35,169 nucleotides of DNA from Bacteroidota bacterium (GTDB lineage Bacteria; Bacteroidota; Ignavibacteria; Kryptoniales; JAKASW01): the NCBI GenBank assembly GCA_021794075.1, contig JAJYRM010000039.1, positions 1 through 35,169 on the forward strand. The letters run 5' to 3'. Each line of letters starts with the position of its first letter. Position 1 is the first letter of the stretch. A program made the position numbers and the translations under genes. This document shows, one piece after another, positions 8,561 through 16,962 of this stretch. The notes under the pieces are model-generated. The model had not been told where the DNA came from and made no database searches. It saw nothing but the letters and a program-made list of their open reading frames with translations.

Positions 8561-9445
8561 TTGAAATCGCTTATTGAGGCGCTCAGAAGCCGCAGGGTAC
8601 TGGTTTCCGACGGTGCATGGGGAACCATGCTTCAGGAACGAGGGCTTCAGCACGGTGAATGTCCGGAATTGTGGAACGTCACGCGTCGCGGCGACGTATT
8701 CGCGGTGGCGAAAGGATACGTCGATGCGGGCGCGGACATTATTTTGACCAACAGTTTCGGCGCGTCGCCGATCAGGCTTGCCCACTTCGATCTGGAAGAC
8801 CGCGCCGCGGAGCTAAACAAAGCTGCAGCGGCAATTTCAAGAGAAGCGGCAGGTGACGACGTATTCGTTCTGGGTTCGGTAGGCCCGACGGGCGTTGTTC
8901 CCATGAAGGGACACGTGAAAGATGCGGATGTATTTAACGGCTTTCGGCTCCAGGCGACCGCTCTTAAGCAAGGCGGCGTCGACGCGATTCTTATCGAGAC
9001 TATGTCGGCAATCGATGAAGCTGAGATTGCCATTCGCGCGGCAAGAGACGCGACTGAGCTTGAGGTCATATGCACGTTCACTTTCGACAGGACAGCGACA
9101 GGTGATTACCGTACCATGACGGGGGTTTCGCCCGCCGAGATGGCGAAGGCTTTGAAGGGCGCCGGAGCTTCCATTATAGGCGCGAACTGCGGCAACGGTT
9201 TTGGCCAGATGATAGACGTCGTCAGGGATATTCGGAAAGTTGATTCGGCGACACCGCTTCTGGTCCAGGCCAACGCCGGCCTGCCGGTCGTCGAGAACGG
9301 CAAGCTTGTTTATAATGAGACTCCGGAGATGGTCGCTCTCAAAGCTCGCACGCTGATGGAGTGCGGCGCGAATATCATCGGTGGCTGTTGTGGGACGACA
9401 CCCTCTCACATCCGCGCGATCGTGAAGGAACTCAAGATGTCTTGA
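8561..9445 (+). CDS. Homocysteine S-methyltransferase (stand-alone MetH N-terminal type)
   Basis: A 294-residue (beta/alpha)8 homocysteine-binding domain corresponding to the first module of methionine synthase MetH. It holds homocysteine on zinc and transfers a methyl group to make methionine. Zinc-ligand cysteines are visible in GANCGNG and in the C-terminal GGCCGTTP. The start region VSDGAWGTML fits the family N-terminus, so the TTG at 8561 is accepted; there is no in-frame ATG before residue 23 and the Shine-Dalgarno is weak. The pterin, cobalamin and activation domains of full MetH are not in this window. They are either encoded elsewhere (split MetH) or this enzyme uses another methyl donor such as S-methylmethionine. 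Confidence 0.85.
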   Translation: MKSLIEALRSRRVLVSDGAWGTMLQERGLQHGECPELWNVTRRGDVFAVAKGYVDAGADIILTNSFGASPIRLAHFDLEDRAAELNKAAAAISREAAGDDVFVLGSVGPTGVVPMKGHVKDADVFNGFRLQATALKQGGVDAILIETMSAIDEAEIAIRAARDATELEVICTFTFDRTATGDYRTMTGVSPAEMAKALKGAGASIIGANCGNGFGQMIDVVRDIRKVDSATPLLVQANAGLPVVENGKLVYNETPEMVALKARTLMECGANIIGGCCGTTPSHIRAIVKELKMS

Positions 9446-9588
9446 GACTCCGCCAGAGGTAATTGGGGAGGCTGTTTTCGCACTCTCGATCGTTTCAGTA
9501 GCCTTCATTTCGACTCGGGGTAGGAGTTGATGCGCGCTTCCAAGAGGATGCCGATCGAGTGTTATCGAACGCTAACCGCATAATTCAT

Positions 9589-9617
9589 TTGACATGCTGA
9601 GCTATTCTTTGTAATAT
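9589..9617 (+). promoter_or_regulatory. Sigma70-type promoter for the ExuT-like gene
   Basis: TTGACA (9589-9594), exactly 17 bases, then TAATAT (9612-9617). Transcription would start near 9624, leaving a leader of about 240 bases before the ATG at 9864. This is the best promoter match seen in the window. Confidence 0.6.
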
Positions 9618-9620
9618 GAA

Positions 9621-9648
9621 TTCGGTTCAAGAATTTCTCTGAACCGAA
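9621..9648 (+). promoter_or_regulatory. 9-bp perfect inverted repeat at the transcription start
   Basis: TTCGGTTCA (9621-9629) and its exact reverse complement TGAACCGAA (9640-9648) are separated by 10 bases and begin three bases after the -10 box. It could be an operator for a repressor of hexuronate transport or a 5' mRNA hairpin. The rest of the 9446-9863 spacer shows no ORF and no recognised riboswitch. Confidence 0.5.
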
Positions 9649-9863
9649 AGAACGGGCATCTACAAGACGAACAAGCTTCACGTCGTCAGGACTTAAACAG
9701 CGGGCTAAGTAAAAGGGCATGCATTTATCGTGGGAAAGCTTTGTAGTTATCCATTCCATCGATATCCGTATTCGGAATTTCAAAACCCCATTTACTTCTC
9801 CCTCAGCCGTCATTTCTCACATGCCGAGACGCGTTCGTACATTCGCGTCAAATGAGGAGACAC

Positions 9864-11165
9864 ATGGAAAACGGAATTCCGGAATTTGATGGAAACAACC
9901 CGGGGCTCGCTTCAGATGCGAGATCTGGCTATTATCGGTGGGTTGTCTGCGGCCTGCTGTTCCTTGCGACAACCATCAACTATATAGACAGGGCTGTGCT
10001 CGGTATACTCGCGCCGGTGTTGCAGAAGAGTATCGGTTGGAACCAGATCGAGTACGGTTACATCATCGCCGCCTTCACGGCTGCATATGCAATCGGACTC
10101 CTGTTCGTGGGGAGGTTCATCGATTGGGTGGGCACCAAGAAGGGATATTCGGTCTCGATGGTTGTGTGGAGCGTGTCTGCTGTGGCGCATGCTTTTGCGG
10201 GAACGGCCTTCGGTTTCGGCGTGGCGAGGTTTGCTCTCGGTCTCGGAGAGTCGGGAAATTTTCCTGCCGCGATCAAGGCGACCGCCGAATGGTTCCCCAA
10301 GAGAGAGAGGGCGCTGGCCACGGGTCTATTCAATTCCGGTCCCAATGTCGGCACAATCGTCGCCCTTGTCCTTGTACCGTGGATGACGCTGACATGGAGC
10401 TGGCGCGAAGCATTCATCTTCACTGGACTTCTCGGGTTCATATCGCTCGCGCTATGGCTGTGGTTCTTTGAGACGCCAGAAAAACAGAAAAGGGTCAGCA
10501 AGGCTGAGGTGGCGTACATTCATAGCGATCCGCCTGAGCCATCTGCCGAAAAAGTACCATGGCTGAAGTTGCTCAAACACAGAGAGTCATGGGCGTTCGT
10601 TATCGGCAAGTTCCTCACCGATCCGATCTGGTGGTTCTATCTCTACTGGCTGCCGAGTTTTCTAAACCAGAGATACAACCTTGATCTTGCTCACCTCGGT
10701 TTCCCTCTTATAGTGATATACACGATGGTGACCGTTGGGAGCATCGGCGGCGGCTGGATGTCCGGCGCCTTCATAAAGAGAGGCTGGAGCATCAACAAGG
10801 GGAGGAAAGCGACGATGCTCCTCAGCGCCGTCCTGATAGTGCCGATCGTATTCGCCGCTTCAGTGTCTGAATGGTGGGCTGTCGTGTTGATCGGGTTGGC
10901 TGCCGCCTCTCACCAGAGCTGGTCGGCAAACCTTTTCACTACCGCCTCGGATATGTTTCCAAAGAGGGCGGTCGGCTCAATCGTCGGCCTTGGCGGAATG
11001 GCGGGGGCAATCGGCGGAGTATTGATTGCCGGCGTGGCCGGGTTTGTGCTCGAGTTAACGGGAAGCTACCTCCCGCTTTTCATTATTGCCGGGAGCGTCT
11101 ATCTGCTGGCTCTGCTAATCATTCATCTGCTCGTTCCGGAGATAAGAGAAGTTGAGATGGTCTGA
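9864..11165 (+). CDS. ExuT-like hexuronate MFS transporter (ACS family)
   Basis: A 433-residue, 12-helix transporter of the anion:cation symporter family (TC 2.A.1.14), close in pattern to hexuronate transporter ExuT and related D-galactonate carriers. It has INYIDRAVLGILAP in helix 1, a long ARFALGLGESGNFPAA stretch in helix 4 and EWFPKRERALATG after it, all typical of this family. It probably imports glucuronate/galacturonate with protons. An ATG at 9852 is also in frame, but AGGAG at 9855-9859 lies inside that extension and just before ATG 9864, so 9864 is taken. It is monocistronic, and no uronate catabolic gene is in view. Confidence 0.88.
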   Translation: MENGIPEFDGNNPGLASDARSGYYRWVVCGLLFLATTINYIDRAVLGILAPVLQKSIGWNQIEYGYIIAAFTAAYAIGLLFVGRFIDWVGTKKGYSVSMVVWSVSAVAHAFAGTAFGFGVARFALGLGESGNFPAAIKATAEWFPKRERALATGLFNSGPNVGTIVALVLVPWMTLTWSWREAFIFTGLLGFISLALWLWFFETPEKQKRVSKAEVAYIHSDPPEPSAEKVPWLKLLKHRESWAFVIGKFLTDPIWWFYLYWLPSFLNQRYNLDLAHLGFPLIVIYTMVTVGSIGGGWMSGAFIKRGWSINKGRKATMLLSAVLIVPIVFAASVSEWWAVVLIGLAAASHQSWSANLFTTASDMFPKRAVGSIVGLGGMAGAIGGVLIAGVAGFVLELTGSYLPLFIIAGSVYLLALLIIHLLVPEIREVEMV

Positions 11166-11204
11166 ATCTATTTCATGATAAACCGGAGAGGGGCTTTCAT
11201 AGGA

Positions 11205-11225
11205 GTTCATGCGAAGCCCATGAAC
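11205..11225. terminator. Hairpin between convergent genes
   Basis: GTTCATG and CATGAAC form a perfect 7-bp stem around a 7-base loop, with an overlapping alternative GGGCTT/AAGCCC pairing. It sits in the 187-base gap where the ExuT-like gene and the Bat operon converge. No T-run follows on either strand, so it is only a possible bidirectional terminator. The rest of this gap shows nothing recognisable. Confidence 0.35.
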
Positions 11226-11352
11226 GGCTTTCAGGACTCGCGGACCGAACGATCCAACGGCTTCAAGACTTTCGTATGAATTTCTTCTGGAAGAATATTG
11301 CTTGAGTGAGAGGCCCTTCGCCCCGTGGCTTGGGGGTGAGGTATTCTAACTT

Positions 11353-12165
11353 TCATATGGTTGCAATGTCGCCCTTCTGTATCCATCCCTCTTTCCCGTC
11401 CTCGAGCTTTATGTCTATCCAATCACCGACGCTGTTCAGTTCTCTAACTTTCAGCCCTTCGTGGATTATGAACGCGTCGTTGCTCGTTTCGTCCGGTGAG
11501 AGTTTTACCGGCGCGCTTTGCGCGATCACGATGGCGCTTTTAACATTCATCTCCCTGTTCAGCTTCACGGCAAGAAGGGTAGACGTCACTATGAGAAGGA
11601 TTATGGAGACGAAACCCGTATAGACTGCGAATCTCTGGAGGCCTCCTCTTCTGGCGAAGAAATAGAGGCCGATGGAGAGAAGGAGAATTATGTAGAAGAT
11701 ATAAACCGTAAGAGTCCATCCGGTGATCGAGAGGGCGGCGAGAATGCTTTCCCACCATTCGAAGAGGAAGAACTGCGGCAGCGCCTCAATCTTATCGATC
11801 GTCCTGGCGTTTGCGATCTTCAGGTTGTGGATCACGTCGCCATTGCCGGGCGAGAGCCGGAGCGCTTTCTCGTAATAGAGAATGGCCAGCCCGAGTTTTC
11901 CCTCGCGGTAGTAGGAATCGCCGAGGTTGTAATATAGCGACGTCCCTTCAAACCCAGCGCTGATCATTTCCTGATACGCGTCAACCGCCTTGTCGTATTG
12001 CTTGTCCTGGTAATATTTGTTTCCCTGTGCCATGACGTTTTTCGCTTCCGACTTAGACATTGCCTGGGAAGCGATCGACATGCCGGGAAGAACCAGCGAC
12101 ACTGCGGCCGCGATTATAGCGATTGTCACGCAAGCGGGCAAACTCTTTAAGATCGTCTCACGCAT
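11353..12165 (-). CDS. batE: BatE: TPR and SH3-domain membrane protein of the Bat operon
   Basis: A 270-residue protein with a signal/anchor segment (about 12-35), TPR repeats (about 40-120, with YYNLGDSYYREGKLGLAILYYEKAL), two further membrane segments (about 145-200) and a C-terminal bacterial SH3-like domain ending in WIQKGDIATI. This is the usual BatE plan. Its ATG overlaps the end of batD by eight bases (12158-12165), implying translational coupling. It is the last gene of the operon. Bat proteins have been linked to oxidative-stress or envelope tolerance in Bacteroides, Francisella and Leptospira, but the biochemical role is unsettled. Confidence 0.85.
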   Translation of the reverse strand: MRETILKSLPACVTIAIIAAAVSLVLPGMSIASQAMSKSEAKNVMAQGNKYYQDKQYDKAVDAYQEMISAGFEGTSLYYNLGDSYYREGKLGLAILYYEKALRLSPGNGDVIHNLKIANARTIDKIEALPQFFLFEWWESILAALSITGWTLTVYIFYIILLLSIGLYFFARRGGLQRFAVYTGFVSIILLIVTSTLLAVKLNREMNVKSAIVIAQSAPVKLSPDETSNDAFIIHEGLKVRELNSVGDWIDIKLEDGKEGWIQKGDIATI

Positions 12166-14080
12166 GTTTCTTCACCGATAACGTTCGTTCAAGACCGACG
12201 ATTACGCTTGTCAATTCATTGTACATGTCGCTCATGGCCGCTGCGCCGTCGCCCGCGGGAGCGAAACGTGCGAACTCACACTTCTCCGTGCAGGATCTGA
12301 GGCTCGCGAGGAGCCGGCCGTCTATGTTCCTGGCTTTCAACACGGATTCCGCTCGCTCCAGCGACATCTCTGATTTCGGTATGTGGAGTTTGTCCTCGAG
12401 GTAACCGAAGATAGCCTGCGATATCTCCGCGTAGAATTCGGCCTGCTTGCCGCCATCCATTAGTAATTTCGCCTTCTTGAAACGCGCTCTGGCTACTTTC
12501 TCCGCCTGGCGGTATCTGAGCAGTTGGACGTTCCCGGCGAGTTTATCAGTTCTCCTCTTCCAGGTGACAAGCCCGATCAGGATGAATAAGGGAGCGACTA
12601 CTGCCGACCAGAACCAGGCGCTGAAAATTGTGTAGCCGACCTCTCTCCTCAGGCCGCTAGTAGTCGTATGGATGTAACGGATGTCTTCTCCGAGAAGTTT
12701 TATGTTCTCTTTCGAGAAGCCCGCGACATTTTGATTTCCGTTGTTCGCTCCGGGTGCAATGTCCAGCGGATATGGCGGAGTAGCCAGAGTTATGTATGAT
12801 CGCCGCGCCGGATTGAAATACGAAAACTTGATCGGTGGGATCTCTTGTCTTCCGGCAACTCTGGGGACGATGAGATACTCGAAGGTCTTTGTGCCAGATA
12901 CCGCATTGTCTCTCGTAATTTGCTGCGTAATCTTCGGCTGGTAAGTGTCGAACCCTGACGGAAGAGAGATGTCCGGCATCGTGAGGAGCTGTATGTTACC
13001 CTGACCGCTGATCGTGATCTTGAGAGTCAGTGGTTCATCCGCTTTCGTGTTCACGTTGCTGATCTGTGAAGACATTGTGAAATCGCCGACCGATCCGGTG
13101 AAGGACTTCGGGACGTTATTCGATGGAAGCGGGACAACGTCGACCTTGATGGTGTTAGACGTCGACTTCAGGTTCACAGTCGAGTAACTGTTGAAGAAAG
13201 GGTCGTTGAAGAACTGGTCGAACACATTGTTCGGGCTGCCCCCTTGTCTCTGGCGGACCTGGACCGGTATGTCAAGGACCATCGGGGTCACTGAAAGCCT
13301 TCCAGTCTGCGTCGGGAAAAGTTCCACTTTTTTCAATACTCCGACGCTGTACGGCTTCCCGTGGTAAGTCTCGGTTGTCAGGCTGATTGTTCCCGGAAGG
13401 GTGAGATCTTCCGCCCAGAATCCTTCATAAGATGGAAGCTTGGAAACCTGCATCTGGCTCGCAATGGGTAGGCGCGTGTACAGTTTGTAAGTCACAGTTA
13501 CCGGCTGGCCAAGATAGACCTTCTCTCTGTCCGCGGAAGCGAGGATGAAAACGTTGTCGCCGATATTGTTCGAGGAGACTGTCGGCGCTCCCTTTGTTCC
13601 CGCCGCCGGTTTCGGAGAAGCTTTCGTGACGTCGATGGTTACCGGCTTCGTGGTGTATTTCTTGCCGTTGTATTCAAGCGACGCAGCGCCTATTGTGAAC
13701 TTGCCTATCTTCGGGCAGCGGAGATAGTACGAGTAGGTCATCGAACCTGAAGCCGCTCCGTTTATGAACTGCAGGCTTGTCGACTGGTCCGGCCCGGAGA
13801 GAAGGACGAAGTCCTGGAAGCCGGGCGCCTGGAAATTTTTGATCCCGTTTACGTCCGTCGCGGAAAACGTGAATGAGACTTCGAACTGTTCGTTCTGTCC
13901 GACTGTCGTGTGGTTTACAGTTGCCGTGAACGTTTGGGCGATAGAGACGTCAGGAAATAATACGAAGAGGACCGCGGCAAGAGTTGCGGCGAATCCGATC
14001 ATCAAATAAGATCTTGTTTCTATTTTTCTCCTCCCCGATACCTTCGCGTCCACCGCGGGGACATTAGAGAAATACCTCAT
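12158..14080 (-). CDS. batD: BatD: large exported membrane-anchored Bat protein
   Basis: A 640-residue BatD (oxygen tolerance) family protein. An N-terminal hydrophobic segment ending VSIAQ is a signal peptide or anchor. A long beta-rich periplasmic region of repeated Ig-like units follows (about 50-470), then one transmembrane helix (about 485-510) and a cytoplasmic tail of about 130 residues with a helical domain. The length agrees with typical BatD. TTG 14083 immediately precedes ATG 14080, and I use the ATG. It likely presents a periplasmic surface for a complex with the VWA proteins BatA and BatB. A 58-base gap separates it from batC. Confidence 0.88.
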   Translation of the reverse strand: MRYFSNVPAVDAKVSGRRKIETRSYLMIGFAATLAAVLFVLFPDVSIAQTFTATVNHTTVGQNEQFEVSFTFSATDVNGIKNFQAPGFQDFVLLSGPDQSTSLQFINGAASGSMTYSYYLRCPKIGKFTIGAASLEYNGKKYTTKPVTIDVTKASPKPAAGTKGAPTVSSNNIGDNVFILASADREKVYLGQPVTVTYKLYTRLPIASQMQVSKLPSYEGFWAEDLTLPGTISLTTETYHGKPYSVGVLKKVELFPTQTGRLSVTPMVLDIPVQVRQRQGGSPNNVFDQFFNDPFFNSYSTVNLKSTSNTIKVDVVPLPSNNVPKSFTGSVGDFTMSSQISNVNTKADEPLTLKITISGQGNIQLLTMPDISLPSGFDTYQPKITQQITRDNAVSGTKTFEYLIVPRVAGRQEIPPIKFSYFNPARRSYITLATPPYPLDIAPGANNGNQNVAGFSKENIKLLGEDIRYIHTTTSGLRREVGYTIFSAWFWSAVVAPLFILIGLVTWKRRTDKLAGNVQLLRYRQAEKVARARFKKAKLLMDGGKQAEFYAEISQAIFGYLEDKLHIPKSEMSLERAESVLKARNIDGRLLASLRSCTEKCEFARFAPAGDGAAAMSDMYNELTSVIVGLERTLSVKKHA

Positions 14081-14138
14081 CAAGTCGATTGCACCCTCAG
14101 TTTGCGTCAGAACTTTTCTCCGAGTTTCTTTTTCGTGT

Positions 14139-14855
14139 TCACCAGTCTTTCGTGACCTTCATCGGTTTCCCGACGAACTTCCGTAGTTTCTTCTGCAGTT
14201 TCTGCTCTTCGTGGTTTAGAGCGGCAAAAATCGCCTGTGCTTGCTCCTTGGAAAGCTGCTCCTGCTGCTGGTTTTGCTGCTGATTATTCTGTCTGTTCTG
14301 ATTGTTCTTGTTCTGGTTCTTGTTCTGCTTGTTTTGATTTTGCTTGTTCTGATTCTTTTTGTTCTGGTTATTCTTGTCGTTCTTGTTTTTGTTGTTCTTA
14401 TTCTTGTTCTTCTGATGTTTCAGCATGTCGAGAGCATACGAGAGATTATACTTGGTTTTCATGTCTCCCGGATCAAGCTTGAGCGCCTCCGTGTAGGCGG
14501 CGATGCTCTCCTTCAACTTTTTGTCTTTGAGGAGAGAGTTGCCGATGTTGTAGTACACCTTCGACTTGAGAAGGGGGCTCTTTGTTTTCGTTATAGAAGA
14601 CTGGAACGATTTCATCGCGTCCTGGAAGTTGCCCTGCTTATAGTATGAATCGCCGAGATTGAAGTTCGCCTGGAAGTTGTCCGGCGATTTACCGAGACCT
14701 TTCTTGAACTCCACTTCGGAGTCGACGTACTTTCCGTCTTTATAGAGTTTCACGCCTTTGTTCACGTAAGACCGTGGGCCCTGGGCGAGCGCCGTGCCGC
14801 CGAGAGTCAAAACGGCGATAGATAGAGCGAGCATGAATGAGATTCTTCTTTTCAT
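14139..14855 (-). CDS. batC: BatC: TPR protein with Asn/Lys/Gln-rich tail
   Basis: A 238-residue exported protein. A signal peptide (1-24, ending ALAQ) is followed by three or so TPR repeats (about 28-146, for example NFNLGDSYYKQGNFQDAMKSF). A striking low-complexity stretch of almost only Asn, Lys and Gln spans about 148-199, and a short charged C-terminal helix follows. TPR proteins of this type sit between batB and batD in Bacteroidota and probably act as scaffolds. It starts six bases after batB ends and has only a weak Shine-Dalgarno, which suggests coupled translation. Confidence 0.85.
   Translation of the reverse strand: MKRRISFMLALSIAVLTLGGTALAQGPRSYVNKGVKLYKDGKYVDSEVEFKKGLGKSPDNFQANFNLGDSYYKQGNFQDAMKSFQSSITKTKSPLLKSKVYYNIGNSLLKDKKLKESIAAYTEALKLDPGDMKTKYNLSYALDMLKHQKNKNKNNKNKNDKNNQNKKNQNKQNQNKQNKNQNKNNQNRQNNQQQNQQQEQLSKEQAQAIFAALNHEEQKLQKKLRKFVGKPMKVTKDW
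14259..14414 (-). repeat. Low-complexity AAC/AAG/CAG-codon tract in batC
   Basis: About 52 consecutive codons for Asn, Lys and Gln only, with rare Asp, Arg and Glu, form an irregular short-period repeat (read as TTGTTC/TTCTTG units on the plus strand). Such tracts are prone to length change by slippage. Confidence 0.75.
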
Positions 14856-14861
14856 TGCCGG

Positions 14862-15902
14862 TTACTCTATTCCCAGTTTCTTGTTTAGTTTCGTAAATAA
14901 ACGAGATTTGCGATCCGACATGAAGAACTCGACGAGAAGCAGCAGGATTGCCGGCGCCAAGAAATAGTAAAACCTGTCCTCGTAATCAGCAACCCGCTTT
15001 TCACCGAATTGCGTCTTCTTGATTTTCGAGAGATCGTCGTAGATGATCCTGAGCTCATCCCTTCCGTTCTGGGCCTGGAAAAACTTCCCGCCCGATTCAG
15101 ACGCGATCTCTTCGAGCGTCTCCGGCCGCATCCTAGTCAGGACGATGTGACCCTTGTCGTCTTTCTTGAAGCCAATTTGCTGGCCCTGATCGTTGTAAAT
15201 AGGTATCGGTGTTCCCTGCGTGGAGCCGAGTCCGATCGTGAAAATTTTGATGCCGTGTTTTTTAGCGTTCTCGATCGCGCCTTTTATATCTCCCTGATGG
15301 TCTTCGCCGTCCGTGAAAAGGACCATGACCTTCTCCGAATTCATTTTATAATCGAACGATTTGACGGCGAGGTTTATGGCGGCGGCAATGGCGGTACCCT
15401 GCTCGGGGACGCTGCTCGTGTTCGCGGCGTTGAGGAAAAGGTCGGCTGCCGAATAGTCCGTCGTCAGAGGGAACTGCACGAAAGGCTCTCCGGCGAATAC
15501 GATCAGACCGATCCTGTCACCGTGCAATCTCTGGATGAGGTTCGCTATTTCCAGCTTTGCCTTGTCCAGCCTGCTCGGCTGAAGGTCTTGTGCCTGCATG
15601 CTGAGGGAGACGTCGAGAAGTATATAAATGTCTATGCCTGTTTCTTTAACGGTCTCGAGTCTCGTGCCGATTTGAGGGTCGGACGCGGCGACGAGGAGGC
15701 AGGCAACGGCAAAAATCCAAATACCCGACCTCAGGATTGCTTTTCCCCTGCTGTAAGTCGGGAGAAGAACGTCCTGCAGGGTCTTGCCCGCGAACTTTTC
15801 GAGCATCTTGTTCCTTCTCCTGGCGAAATACCAAAAAGCTAGAACAAGCACCGGGATGAAGTACAACCCGTATAGAAATTCCGGATGTGCGAATCGAATC
15901 AT
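14862..15902 (-). CDS. batB: BatB: VWA-domain membrane protein
   Basis: A 346-residue BatB. One or two N-terminal membrane helices (about 10-26 and 57-73) precede a von Willebrand factor A domain (about 90-290), and a C-terminal membrane helix (about 308-328) follows. The metal-ion-dependent adhesion site is intact: DVSLS at 97-101, a TDYSA-type threonine segment, and LFTDGEDH. The MIDAS loop suggests divalent-metal-dependent binding to partners, probably the BatD or TPR proteins. It lies 40 bases after batA and six before batC. Confidence 0.9.
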   Translation of the reverse strand: MIRFAHPEFLYGLYFIPVLVLAFWYFARRRNKMLEKFAGKTLQDVLLPTYSRGKAILRSGIWIFAVACLLVAASDPQIGTRLETVKETGIDIYILLDVSLSMQAQDLQPSRLDKAKLEIANLIQRLHGDRIGLIVFAGEPFVQFPLTTDYSAADLFLNAANTSSVPEQGTAIAAAINLAVKSFDYKMNSEKVMVLFTDGEDHQGDIKGAIENAKKHGIKIFTIGLGSTQGTPIPIYNDQGQQIGFKKDDKGHIVLTRMRPETLEEIASESGGKFFQAQNGRDELRIIYDDLSKIKKTQFGEKRVADYEDRFYYFLAPAILLLLVEFFMSDRKSRLFTKLNKKLGIE

Positions 15903-15942
15903 AATTCTGTTTTGTGCTTCTTGATGCCTGTGCCTTTACTCC

Positions 15943-16962
15943 TCACGGCACCCTTCTTAAAACAAATTTAGACATCCCAAGTTCAAGCGCGAGGAGTATC
16001 AACCCCGCGTCGAGCCAGCCGGCGAAGAGTTCAGTTGTGTTCCTGTATGAAGTCACTTTGATCTTGGACTTTTCAAGTTTATCGATCCGCCGGTAGACCT
16101 CTTCCAACGATCTGTTGTTCGTCGCCCTGAAGAATTCCCCCCCCGTGATGCTGGAAATTTTGCTCAGGAGCGTCGTGTCGATCTTGACGGGGACCATCTG
16201 GTAACGAACGCCGAAAGGTGTTTGAACGGGATAAGGCGCTTCTCCGTTCGTTCCGACACCTATGGTATAAACTCTGACGCCGTATGTCTTGGCAATCTCG
16301 GCGGCGGTCAGTGGATCGACCTGACCCGCGTTATTTTCACCGTCGGTCAGAAGTATGATTACTTTGCTTTTCGCCTCACCGTATCTGAGTCGTCCGACCG
16401 CGTCGGCGATCGCGTTCCCGATTGCCGTGCCGTCCGGGTTGACCATTCCCAGCTTCACCTTACGAAGCAGGTTGAGCAGGACGTCATGGTCGATGGTGAT
16501 CGGGCATTGCGTGAATGCCTGTCTTCCGAAAATGACGAGCCCAATACGATCATTCGGTCTTTCCTTTATGAATTGCGCGGCCACGGCCTTCGCCGCGTCG
16601 ATGCGGTTCGGTTTCAAATCTTCGGATGTCATGCTTCCGGACATGTCTAGGCAGAGAACAATATCGATTCCTTCCGTCGTGACGTTCTGTGACGAGGAGT
16701 AGGTCTGGGGCCTTGCAAGCGCCACAATGAGAAGTCCGATAGCGATTGATCTCATAAGGACGGGCGCGCCATTCATCTTCTCTTTCCATGATTTCGGAAT
16801 GCCTCCGAACATGTCCAGCGAGGAGTAGGTGAGGGACGGCTGCTTCGCTCTTCCTATCCTCCAATGCCAGAGGATCATCAGCGGGACGATCGGCAGGAGG
16901 TAAAGCACCCATGGGTAAGCGAATGTGATATTATTGAATAACGTCACCGGTTTCCTTGTCAT
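15943..16962 (-). CDS. batA: BatA: VWA-domain membrane protein
   Basis: A 339-residue BatA, paralogous in plan to BatB. It has N-terminal membrane helices (about 15-32 and 68-84), a VWA domain (about 98-300) and a C-terminal helix (about 312-330). The MIDAS residues are present: DMSGS at 106-110, the DGTAIG loop and LLTDGEN. ATG 16962 overlaps the upstream gene by 32 bases and has AAGG directly against it. An in-frame GTG at 16947 has AAGGAA about five bases upstream and may be the true start. Both starts overlap the upstream gene. Confidence 0.9.
   Translation of the reverse strand: MTRKPVTLFNNITFAYPWVLYLLPIVPLMILWHWRIGRAKQPSLTYSSLDMFGGIPKSWKEKMNGAPVLMRSIAIGLLIVALARPQTYSSSQNVTTEGIDIVLCLDMSGSMTSEDLKPNRIDAAKAVAAQFIKERPNDRIGLVIFGRQAFTQCPITIDHDVLLNLLRKVKLGMVNPDGTAIGNAIADAVGRLRYGEAKSKVIILLTDGENNAGQVDPLTAAEIAKTYGVRVYTIGVGTNGEAPYPVQTPFGVRYQMVPVKIDTTLLSKISSITGGEFFRATNNRSLEEVYRRIDKLEKSKIKVTSYRNTTELFAGWLDAGLILLALELGMSKFVLRRVP

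Noticed and set aside
8837-9508. 223-residue minus-strand ORF
   Set aside because: Antisense to the homocysteine methyltransferase, whose zinc-site motifs are intact on the plus strand.
14259-14414. Possible CRISPR-like or tandem repeat array
   Set aside because: The short-period repeat is protein-coding low complexity, with no spacers or fixed repeat length.
14241-14648. Leucine/valine-rich plus-strand ORF resembling a membrane protein
   Set aside because: It is the antisense reading of the Asn/Lys/Gln tract of batC; the hydrophobic run is an artefact of the repeat.
15009-15842. 277-residue plus-strand ORF
   Set aside because: Antisense to batB, which has an intact VWA metal site and fits the operon.
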